Shown in pieces: positions 1 to 8,321 of a DNA stretch of 33,501 bases. The notes below the pieces were generated by a model. The model searched no databases, was not told the origin of the DNA, and was given only the letters and a program-made list of their open reading frames with translations. How positions within the stretch are numbered: position 1 is the stretch's first letter; every line of letters begins with the position of its first letter. The position numbers were made by a program, and so were the translations under genes. The DNA comes from Halocafeteria seosinensis. Taxonomy: Eukaryota; Sar; Bigyra; Bicosoecida. The stretch is from assembly GCA_001687465.1 (NCBI GenBank), contig LVLI01000529.1:1-33501 (forward strand), in the 5' to 3' direction.

Positions 1-99
1 CAGTTGACTATTGCGATGAGCACAGGATTCGTCGATAAGCTCTTTCCGTCCCATCCGACTACCTATAATGCAATTGAAGAGGTTGCAGAGATACACTAG
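1..99 (+). CDS. 3' end of an unidentified gene (partial)
   Basis: An open frame runs from the first base to a TAG at 97-99 and encodes 32 residues ending NAIEEVAEIH. The window edge cuts it off, so neither its start nor its family can be judged. The composition (MSTGFVDKLFPSHPTTYNA) looks like real protein rather than random translation. It would be the last exon of a gene lying to the left. I do not recognise it. Confidence 0.35.
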   Translation, partial: QLTIAMSTGFVDKLFPSHPTTYNAIEEVAEIH

Positions 100-176
100 T
101 GTTCTCGGCTTCCGTTCCTCGGTCCACGTGTCAAGTGGACACGCGTTGGGTTTCGCAAAGATGTGACTCGTATCTT

Positions 177-465
177 TCAGGATCCTGCGAGAGTGAGGGA
201 GCCGCCAATCGCATCCGTATACGTCTTAATTTCGTCCAGAGTAACACCAGCTTTTCTAGAGTTTTCTTCGCGGACAAATGCTTCCACTAGTTGATGCCAC
301 TCCCTCAAGCTTGCGGGTTCGCGACCAGTCCTGTCTCCATGGTGCACTTCAAAACCAGTGTTGTGTTCCTTCACGGCGCATGTCAGCAAGGCTGCAGGAA
401 CAGCGGGCCCGTTGCTGCTTAACACGGGCGCATACCGCTCCTCGATAAGAGGATGTGGTCAACTC
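177..465 (-). CDS. possible exon, unknown product
   Basis: On the minus strand a frame is open from just after a stop near 465 down to a stop at 177. It reads like protein, with segments such as PLIEERYAPVLSSNGPAVP and VTLDEIKTYTDAIGG. There is no in-frame ATG at its head, so it would have to be an internal or terminal exon. It lies just downstream of the small minus-strand gene at 486-1077 and could be a last exon of that gene by alternative splicing, or unrelated. No family is recognised. The opposite-strand frame over the same bases looks less protein-like. Confidence 0.22.
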
Positions 466-485
466 CCCGGCCGGTGGCCTATCTG

Positions 486-1077
486 TCACATATGTGTGTC
501 ATTCCCTTGGAAGTATTTCTTTAGTACGTTATTTACTGTCGACCGACATACACCACAGAATGCTCCGATTAGGTATCTCAATTTGCTGTCGGATATGGGT
601 AGAAATTTGGCGATGCTAGTCGTCCATATGCTGAGCTGAAGCGTGACATCCATTCCCGTCGGCACCACGTTTTGAACAGAGTGGATCAATTTGTCTTCTG
701 ATACGCGTGGATCTATCTGTGGGACGCTGTTTATGCAAAGCAGATACAGTTGTATAACCTTTATAAATACGATATATGATACCTTTGACAGAATTGTCCC
801 CCTCCTCCGATGTAAACAAACAGCCTGTCTCAAACCTCGAAGACCTCCCTACAGGAACGGGGAGAATCGCAGAAGAACAAGGCTCGGTGGCGAATAGCGA
901 GCCCATCGTGCCCACTCCGGAGGAGTGAGGCCCAAGACGCTCTGAAAGGATACGTGTGAAGAATCTCATACTCACAAAGAGTCCGAGTGTTGGTGAGCGC
1001 AGGGGTAGGCAATGCAGGAGGGCCCTGGAGAGATCTTCGACTCCCTCAACTACATTTCCACTCAGTCGGTAGGCCAT
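486..1077 (-). CDS. small four-exon unknown protein with two 34-nt introns
   Basis: Inferred exons on the minus strand are 1077-976, 941-859, 824-783 and 726-486. The introns are 34, 34 and 56 nt, all GT..AG, and the join is 468 nt, giving 155 residues and a stop. The first intron has a clear GTGAGT donor; the second (GTTCCT donor) is weaker. Readable segments are LTPPEWARWARYSPPSLVLL near residue 40, a glycine run VYIGGGGQF, and a C-terminal part beginning VPQIDPRVSEDKLIHSVQNV and ending in VNNVLKKYFQGND. The last exon is the most convincing. No family is recognised; the product looks like a small soluble protein. The alternative is that only the last exon is real. Confidence 0.4.
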
Positions 1078-1236
1078 AATAAATAATACACACTACTACC
1101 TACATTATATGCTCGCAGCAGGGTTGACAGTCAAGAGAGAGCCACACGCATTGTAGACTCTATACTGAACACAAGGAGAACACAGAAAATAGTTGTAGCA
1201 GTAGCAAAGACTGAGAAGACAAAGAATCACGTCATC

Positions 1237-4200
1237 ATGCTTCGTCGAAGTTGCGCTCATCTGGGGTGTAAAGGGCAGGGGCTATATGCCACTAAATCGA
1301 AATCCCGAGGGCTTGCCTCTACTCTTGGACGGAACATTTTCAGCGACCAATTCTATGTTGGTGGAGTGAAGGGTAATGGTCTTCAGAGTGCAGGGACATC
1401 AGAGTTCTTAGGATTGTCGTCCGGGGCGAAACGAGGGAAGAAAAAAATAGGGAGGAAAACAGTACCGGTAGCCACTCAGAGCATGAGAACACGGTTCCGC
1501 GCGGTATGGGATACGTCGTACTGCTCTAGATCATACGGGCAAAGTCCCCACTTTTTATTGAACTCGTATGTGGCATCGTTCACATCCAAGGCTGACGTGG
1601 ACAATGATGGACATGGCAAGGAGTCAGTGGACAATCTCACTTCTTCTTCCACAGCGGGAGACAAGCGTAAGTGTGACCGACCTACCTACCGGTACTTCTA
1701 CTTTGTGTTCATACTATACTTTGTAATGGTTTGGTTTATTCAACGGGTACAACCGCAGGCCACGAGGCACTACTCGAATGGGTGGAACAAGCAGAAGAAC
1801 TGCAACAAGACAAGAAAGAGACTTGTTTGTGGGAAATTAAGGAAGAGAACCTTGCGTTCGGAAGAGCACCATTCAACACGAAGGAGAACACACAAGACTT
1901 TTTTGAACTTATATTCGGTGAGAACAATGCCCTGACGAGAAATTTGGGGGCACTTGCGTTTGCAGAAAGCCAAAAGTACATAGGTATGTGATCCTTACGC
2001 ACTGGATGGCAAGCGATACCCCTTTTTTGAGATACGGTATTTGTGCGAGACAGATGAAAGTGGACAGAAGCCTCTATATTACAAGTATCGTGACCGTAAG
2101 TATAGATGCCAGCACAGGTGGGTGCCAACTCCCACCAGTGTTTGGAGATGGGTGTGGCATACAGTTCGAGTGTTACTTTTTAATGGTTTGGTTTATTCAA
2201 TGGGTACCGCAGGCCACGAGGCACTACTCGAATGGGTGGAACAAGCAGAAGAACTGCAACAAGACAAGAAAGCGATTTGTTTGTGGGAAATTAAGGAACA
2301 GAATCTTGCGTTCGGAAGGGCACCATTCAACACGAAGGAGGACACACAATCGTTTTTCAGAGCAATGCTTCAGAATGCTGACATGGGAAACTATTTAGGA
2401 GCAATTGCGTTTGCAGAAAGCCAAAAGTACATAGGTATGTGATCCTTACGCACTTGATGGCAAGCGATACCGATTGGAGATACCACTGGTACGGTATTTG
2501 TGCGAGACAGATGAAAGTGGACAGAAGCCTCTATATTACAAGTATCGTGACCGTAAGTATAGATGCCAGCACAGGTGCCAACTCCCACCAGTGTTTGGAG
2601 ATGGGTGTGGCATACAGTTCGAGTGTTACTTTGTAATGGTCTGGTTTATTCAACGGGTACCACAGGCCATGAGGCACTACTCGAATGGGTGGAACAAGCA
2701 GAAGAACTGCAACAAGACAAGAAAGCGATTTGTTTGTGGGAAATTAAGGAACAGAATCTTGCGTTCGGAACAGCACCATTCAACACAGAAGCAAACACAC
2801 AATCGTTTTTCAGAGCAATGCTCCAGAATGCTGACATGGGAAACTATTTAGGAGCAATTGCGTTTGCAGAAAGCCAAAAGTACATAGGTATGTGATCCTT
2901 ACGCACTGGATGGCAAGCGATACCCCTTTTTGAGATACGGTATTTGTGCGAGACAGATGAAAGTGGACAGAAGCCTCTATATTACAAGTATCCCGACCGT
3001 AAGTATAGCGAGTTCATGCCAGCACAAGTACCAACTCCCACCAGTGTTTTGACATGGTTATGGCGTACAGTTTGAGTGTTTGATAACGAACTCTGTACCA
3101 GGGAACATCCGTTTTTTACGGATAGAGTGGCTGATTTGTGCACCATGGTCAAATACATCATGCGTCACTCGACGTCGAAGAGCCAGGCTTGGGCGGAATT
3201 GTTCACTCTATTCGCGGCGCTATCGTGGGGAAGTGGCAAATCGGAGATAGGCAAACAATGTCTCCTACAGTTTTACCTCCAAGAAGCGGCAATTCTACAA
3301 CACGGGATAGCTCGACACCACCTGGACGGTGCTCAGGGAATAGCTTTGGGCCATGTAGACTTACGACAAGTGGAAGGACTGAACTCCTATGACAGTATGT
3401 GCTCGCGTAACTCATCGATGTCGTGTGGTTTTGATGAATGCAGCCCCTCAATTGTTTGTCATATGGTTTTTGTTGCAGCAATGCATTTGACAAAGTCTAT
3501 TTTAGCAGGCGCTCTGCTGAAGGCAGTGAAGATTGCGAAGAAGGAAGATGCGGAAACACAGACTGCATATACACGAGTTTTATCGGAACAAGCGGCTAAG
3601 GAATTCGTAAAGTGGTGGGACCAAACATATTGATGAGATGGGTGAATACAGTGCTGTGGGAAGTGTTGAACAGAGTTTTAAGAAGTTGAGAACGTTTTGG
3701 TCACAGTTGTACCACAATAAAAAGGTTCAGTATTACATAAGTAGTAGGACAGAAGATTCAAGTCGGATCCGCGAGTATAAGATCGGGGGATCCTCGCCAA
3801 CCCAATCTATACCCTTGGGGCTGGGGACTTTCCCGGAGGAGGAAGTTAATGCATTGGTCAAGGCCACCTTCATTGGCAAATCCGTTAAAGACACCGAGTT
3901 GCAGGAAGCTTCGCACCGTATTTGCAAATTGACTGCTGGGGTTCCCCGATTTATCACATTTGCACTCCAGGGCGCTTTGACCCCTGAAGGCATAACCAAC
4001 GAGTGGATTATCCGCTCGTCACTCACTCCGGCGGCTAACTTATTCAATCTTTGGGAGGACACGCATGCCGCCCTTGACTACGTGTGTCTGTTGTATGGCT
4101 TATCGAGGTGGAAAATTGCGGTCCCGATGAATCTGTCAGTCGGTAGTGTGTTGGAATACCTTTACCCCCTGTGTCGTGGCCAGAAACTTTGCCAGAATAA

Positions 4201-5050
4201 AACCTACAATGATATGCCAATGATCCAGCTCGTACGTATGCTCGGTGCATATGTGGACCCAATTGGGATGGAGAGAGACAAGATACAGGTGTCACTTCCT
4301 TATGTTATTACCAAACATCAAAAATTCTCTAAAATGTTGCAGCAGAAGCATTTGACAGGGCATTGGTTGCATTGGCGCCACGACTTGAGTGCCAGTGAGT
4401 TTGAGTGTCTGGTTACTTTTGTGTTGAGAGCAAAAATTAATCTCGCTAAAATCGACTCCGCCGATCCGTACGTCTTGTGGAAAGACGTGATACCAGCGTT
4501 GGATGGGTCCACAATGGGGAATACAGAAGCTATTCCTAACAGCATACACCCGATACCGGCTGTCCAAGCGGGCAGCAAGAGATTCAAAGATAAAAAGACC
4601 CGCCAAAAGTTTGATGAGATAATCAATACCGTGTTGACTGAAGTGACAGAGTTGCCGCCTGTCGATTTTTCTTTGTCGCCGGATGATTGGGATGAGTGTC
4701 GCAACGAACTGGTCCGGGGCCATGGTTACATTCGTTCCAGAGGGTCCACGAGTGAAGATGTGCTTTTTATCGGTCAGCGTGTATATATAGGAGGGCAGAA
4801 ACAGGCCCCCTTTGACCACAAAGCCATGTTTCAGTTAAAGTTATACCTAGATAGGACCTACCTGGATCAGGCGATACTTATAGAAGAAGCCTTAAAGACT
4901 TTTACTCCCCAGGTGACGAACCCTAAGAACAACGATTTCGTTTCTTTGGTCGTGTTCTGCACTGGAAGAAAGGTAACCGTGAACTACAAAGACGCTCCAG
5001 GGGTCCCAGTTGATGAGAAGAAGATCTATATTCCCGGGGCACTAGATTGA
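1237..5050 (+). CDS. Crinkler/RHS-like (CR) P-loop NTPase-nuclease protein with tandemly repeated cassette exons
   Basis: Inferred exons are 1237-1666, 1759-1983, 2054-2095, 2213-2434, 2511-2552, 2666-2887, 2957-2998, 3077-3394, 3479-3614 and 3652-5050. They total 3078 nt, or 1025 residues, and every intron phase matches. Residues 1-143 are basic and unrecognised. Residues about 144-408 are three copies of a module (74-75 plus 14 residues) starting HEALLEWVEQAEELQQDKK. A Walker A-like WGSGKSE lies near residue 460, and LTAGVPRF near 653 resembles the sensor region of CR/RHS NTPases. The C terminus, with MFQLKLYLDRTYLDQAILIEE and a final beta-rich block, sits where family members carry a PD-(D/E)XK-like nuclease. 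CR proteins are secreted effectors in pathogens and are also found in free-living protists; no signal peptide is evident here. Weakest points are the acceptor at 3076 (GAG) and the 37-nt intron 3615-3651 (GTGGGA donor). If the latter is not spliced, a stop at 3631-3633 breaks the gene. Confidence 0.55.
1726..3075 (+). repeat. three tandem ~453-bp units, each an exon-intron-exon-intron cassette
   Basis: Acceptors of the large cassette exon lie at 1758/1759, 2212/2213 and 2665/2666, giving spacings of 454 and 453 bp. Each unit holds exon A (225, 222 and 222 nt), an intron of 69-76 nt with donor GTATGT, exon B (42 nt in all three) and a second intron of 113 or 117 nt (donor GTAAGT). The last copy of that second intron is only 78 nt and leads out of the array. 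All introns are phase 1, so every exon is symmetrical. Introns are nearly as conserved as exons between units, which implies recent duplication. Copy 1 differs from copies 2 and 3 in the second half of exon A and has one extra codon. Confidence 0.8.
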
Positions 5051-5149
5051 CACATACGTATAGGCGGGAAGAAAGTGAGGGAAGAAAGGTAGCAAATCAA
5101 AAGAACGAAGAAAAACCAGATCTCGAAATAACAGTACCGGAGAATTCCT

Positions 5150-5822
5150 CACACTTGCATTCCCAACGGAAACCATGGGACTTCCACTAGAACGGGGGCA
5201 TTTTTCGCAGGTCCCATGCTAACTTCCTCTACCGAGAAGGTCGTTGGTAGTATCATTGAGGCCGTTCAGCCGCTGAACAATGTCTTTGGGGGACTGTTCT
5301 TGGCATCTATTGGACTTGTACTTAACCCGGGCTTCGTATCTAAGAATTTAGTCCCTTTGAGTGTGCTATTGGTCAATTTGGTTGCATTGAAAGCGCTTCC
5401 AGTTGGATTGATACTTATGGTGTTTTAGGAAAAATGACTTGAATAGCCATCGGCAACTGCTGAAATAACGGATGTATCGCTGTGGAGAGTACTGTAACTG
5501 TTAAGAACAACAGATAGCTCCGACGGGAAATGCGACCCAAGGAATGAGCTTTACCGGTGAACGCTGAACTGTACTCAGCGATTTGAGCAAGTGCAAGACC
5601 CACACAGATAGCTTCGTGTCCAAGCGGGCTCCAGGAGACACCAATGACGAACAGGATAGCTTGACCAATGGATCCGGTGCAGTAACAGACAGCGGATCGT
5701 GGACATTGTTTAATCGTGCCTTACCGTCAACGAGTAAGACGGTCAAGCTTCATGAATCGGATTCAGATGAAGTGGATCACGGGAGAGACGGGGCGACCGT
5801 AACACTAAAGAACGAGGATTGA
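5150..5822 (+). pseudogene. KEA: C-terminal half of a KEA-type K+/H+ antiporter, split by an internal inversion
   Basis: On the + strand, 5190-5428 encodes GAFFAGPMLTSS and FGGLFLASIGLVLNP, typical of the CPA2/KEA antiporter membrane domain, then hits a stop after GLILMVF. The expected continuation is on the minus strand of the next segment (about 5430-5690): HEAICVGLALAQIAEYSSAF, then HSLGRISRRSYLLFLTVTVL and IHPLFQQLPMAIQ. In KEA4-6/TMCO3-like proteins these pieces follow each other directly in one chain. A + strand acidic tail (SDSDEVDHGRDG, stop near 5822) may be the original C terminus. Just upstream, GLPLE and GAFFAG sit in different frames, implying a one-base deletion near 5197. The N-terminal half is not visible. 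These breaks point to a pseudogene; an assembly error is the main alternative. Confidence 0.65.
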
Positions 5823-6051
5823 GAGCCTGACGCTGAAAACAATGTTCACTCACATACGCGGGTGAAATGCCATGTTGGGTCGTAATCCATGACTATGCCA
5901 TGTTTATTTATTTTCTTCTTTGGCCACCTTTTTGTTTCTTCGGATCCGATCCACCGCCAGGTTTGATGTAAATAAGGGAATTCTTCTTGTTGAGCTCATC
6001 AATTGTTTGATGATTGTATTTTTTTCCATTTATTGTTGCAGAAGAAGCGAA

Positions 6052-6320
6052 GCAGTCTTGGTTCCACGTCATCGACCAACATAACTCCCATCTGGATAAG
6101 CTTTAGAACAAGAAGCTAATAGCCTCCATAAGGCGTTGGTGGAAGATACCCACAGTTATCATGGAAACACCAGTTTGACGCACAATGATATCTGCACAAA
6201 GGTTTCGTCGCTGGTGGAAAGTGCCTCCTCGCGGGAAAGTAGTCTACATGAAACTACTCAAACTATTGCAGAACGATTCATAGTCTGCCGCACTTACTAC
6301 TTCAGAACCAAAGTACGTCA
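6052..6320 (+). CDS. coiled-coil exon(s), possibly COG3/Sec34-like, with a frame break
   Basis: A strong acceptor (pyrimidine tract ending TTATTGTTGCAG, near 6042) precedes a frame reading SWFHVIDQHNSHLDKL. It stops at TAG near 6105, and a second frame continues immediately with EQEANSLHKALVEDTHSYHG and later IAERFIVCRTYYFRTK up to a GTACGT donor near 6310. The two frames read as one helical protein interrupted by a two-base shift. The spacing of helices (tryptophan near the head, then a long heptad region, then an aromatic motif) recalls the N-terminal region of COG3, the Golgi tether subunit. This is a resemblance by eye only. The frame break suggests decay, or a very short intron I cannot place. 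Confidence 0.35.
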
Positions 6321-6541
6321 ACATCCCGAAACGGTCTTTTGCGATGCCCGGTAAGAGGGGAAGGTTGCCGATGAGAGGCCATTCAAAGAATCCTGGACAA
6401 TTCATACGCTGCACCAGGCAAGTCAAACTCAGCAACATTGAACGGCGAATTGCGAGGGTAGTCCCTCGTCCTCAACGAGTCAGGATCCCGAGCAGACCGT
6501 ACCATGCGCTGGAGATATTGGTTCACCACGAAAGCTAACAG

Positions 6542-6978
6542 TATCGTCCCCATTATCAAGAACACATTCTGTACTGTACAAAGGGAATGAGCGGTATCAT
6601 ACAGCTGCGGAAGTGCAGTGCGTCAGGCTCCCGTAACGGACAAACCGTTTGAAGATGTATTCGCACAGATGCAGGAGAACCCCTCCTTTCGATTATCCTG
6701 TCCTGTACGTAAACTGAGCCATGAGTTTTCTGTGAATACAGTCGCTTCGCTTTAAGCTGTATTGTGAGTATGTTGACAGCCTTTCAGTGGATGAGGGGCT
6801 TTGGGACAGGTATCTGCAGCTTCTGGTGTCTACGTGTACCTTCGAAAGCATCGTGTGGGTATTCCAAAAAAACGGACTACTCGATGTAACTATTAAACAG
6901 CAAGACTTACAATCACCCTTTCCGCTCAATTTGACAACGATCGCTCCAGAATTACCCGAGAAGTATGCACCACATTGA
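6542..6978 (+). CDS. three consecutive exons with 34- and 37-nt introns, unknown product
   Basis: Exons 6542-6570, 6605-6704 and 6742-6978 join in frame through introns of 34 nt (6571-6604) and 37 nt (6705-6741, donor GTACGTAAAC). They encode TDKPFEDVFAQMQENPSF, then SLRFKLYCEYVDSLSVDEGL and WDRYLQLLVSTCTFESIVWV, ending PELPEKYAPH and a stop at 6976-6978. The reading is protein-like throughout and antisense frames are less so. It lies downstream of the coiled-coil exons at 6052-6320 and could be the same gene; the link across 6320-6540 is not resolved. A COG3 assignment would fit loosely. The minus-strand frame over 6244-6565 (contains PLIGNLPLLPG) was considered and set aside. Confidence 0.42.
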
Positions 6979-7042
6979 CTTCCATACAATCCGAAGATTA
7001 CCTGAGTGATTGTCATGCAGATTTCCTAATAACAGTATGGAA

Positions 7043-7330
7043 GTCGAATAAAAGGTTTTTGAAGGGACTAACTTTACCTCAAAAAGTAGAGACCAATACT
7101 TAAAGGCATCCATGTCCGTTGGATTAAACTTTAAGGTGATGTTCCCACCCCTCGAAGGTGTGTCTGCTTTCGAGCTTGGCTGCCAAAGAGCAGCAACTTG
7201 AACGTATCAATTGAGGATGGAGACCAAACGACTCAAAAGATTGTCGGGCAGCTGAAAAATTGGACGTGTACACAACTCGTACCTATGTCCAGCATAGTTG
7301 GGAAATCAAGCTAGTTGAAGCAATCCTGGC
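7043..7330 (+). CDS. possible coding remnants, unknown product
   Basis: Two + strand frames here look like protein. One is SKSRDQYLKASMSVGLNF at about 7076-7132. The other is NLNVSIEDGDQTTQKIVGQL, followed by a stop near 7310. A GTGATG donor near 7136 and an AAAG acceptor near 7189 would join them in phase 0 through a 54-nt intron, but the donor is weak. They follow the exons at 6542-6978 and may be downstream exons of that gene reached by alternative splicing, or decayed sequence. No family is recognised. Confidence 0.25.
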
Positions 7331-7366
7331 AACTTGGCAGTATATGCGAACGATAGTCACGAAATC

Positions 7367-7417
7367 GTATCATACTACTTATGAGTCTTATCATAGCCAG
7401 TACAGATAGTATGATAC
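7367..7417. repeat. 11-bp perfect inverted repeat with 29-nt spacer
   Basis: GTATCATACTA at 7367-7377 is repeated inverted as TAGTATGATAC at 7407-7417. A smaller palindrome, ACAGTAC-AC-GTACTGT, occurs near 7551-7566. They lie in the AT-rich stretch 7330-7858, which I read as non-coding; nothing else was recognised there. Confidence 0.5.
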
Positions 7418-7858
7418 CGTGTTCATACTATACGTAGGCCCTTGTTCCCTGAGGATTCAATTGTATCCCAACACCGTGGGATTGGTTTGCGAAATTGCCT
7501 CCCTGGCCTCCAGCTCCAGTGCCTCCAGTGCCTCAAACAACCGGTTAGTTACAGTACACGTACTGTGTAGTACTGCAACCAAACTTTTGGTTTCCAAATA
7601 CACTATCATACATAATATATAGTTACCGGTATAACGAGTGGTACACATGGTATTACCAGTGGTATTGATCATTGATTGCTTGAGTAACCAGAGAACGTGT
7701 TGACTGATAAACGTGGATAAATGTGTTGTACAGTTCTACGAACAAAACCGCAAATACTGTCCCAAGTTAAGGCACATTGTGTTCTTACTTGTAGAGTCGT
7801 TGTGGATCCGCGTAGTTCCCCCGCGAAGCCGTTGACCACCGAACCGCCTTGGATCCCG

Positions 7859-8145
7859 CTAATCAGGAATAGCAGCTGCACCCCGAAGAATCTTCTGAAG
7901 GTCGATTTCGAAATCGGAACCGACCACTACATACCCATCGCCATTTTCGTCTTCTGAAGTGTCATGAATGATGTGGCAAGGATTGGAATGCCACGTTTCA
8001 GCTGCATACTTATGAGTGGAACGGTGAAACTACAACTTGTACCGAGAAGCGTGTTCACTGCTAGCAAACTCGCCAAACTCAAGTGACTAAGTTGAGTCAA
8101 CATTTGTGAAGCTCGCAGAACGCGCGCAGACTGCTGCAGTTGCAT
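7859..8145 (-). CDS. small acidic two-exon protein with a possible Atg8-interacting motif
   Basis: Minus-strand exons 8145-8043 and 8001-7859 join through a 41-nt intron (8002-8042, GTACAA..TGCAG) in matching phase 1 and give 81 residues plus stop. The first exon is helical (SARVLRASQMLTQLSHLSLA). The second is acidic, with EDENGDGYVVVGSDFEIDLQ, and ends LRGAAAIPD. An aromatic-x-x-aliphatic core (YVVV) after acidic residues matches the LIR/AIM consensus for Atg8 binding, as in ATG1/ULK linkers; this is a motif match only. The frame stays open upstream to about 8308 without another ATG, so the gene could have a longer first exon overlapping the condensin start on the other strand. I chose the ATG at 8145 because it is the only in-frame one. 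Confidence 0.45.
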
Positions 8146-8321
8146 AGAAGTGAAATTTTCACTGAATTGCTGTAAACATTGTATCAGGACTCGATATAGA
8201 GTCAAAGCAGTTCTCGTTGATACATTTTCATATCCTTTTAAACCACAGGGGAATATCAAGAAAGTCCTCCCGCAAGATATTTCAAATTGAAGTTTGCGTA
8301 GCCGTTTAGCGCTTCAAGACC

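Noticed and set aside
1984-2212. Protein-like frame CDPYALDGKRY...LCETDESGQKP running through the cassette introns and open into the next exon A
   Set aside because: It needs a +1 shift after KYIG at every copy, is closed in the third copy, and the GTATGT donor plus the 42-nt exon with matching phases explains the same bases better.
6244-6565. Minus-strand frames with a membrane helix and PLIGNLPLLPG, suggesting a cytochrome P450 N terminus
   Set aside because: The two frames overlap out of phase, no downstream P450 motif (ExxR, heme Cys) is present, and the plus strand over the same region has phased exons.
7419-7881. Short frames on both strands (for example a Ser/Ala-rich one at 7419-7622)
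   Set aside because: Low-complexity, no splice-compatible continuation and overlapping palindromic AT-rich DNA.
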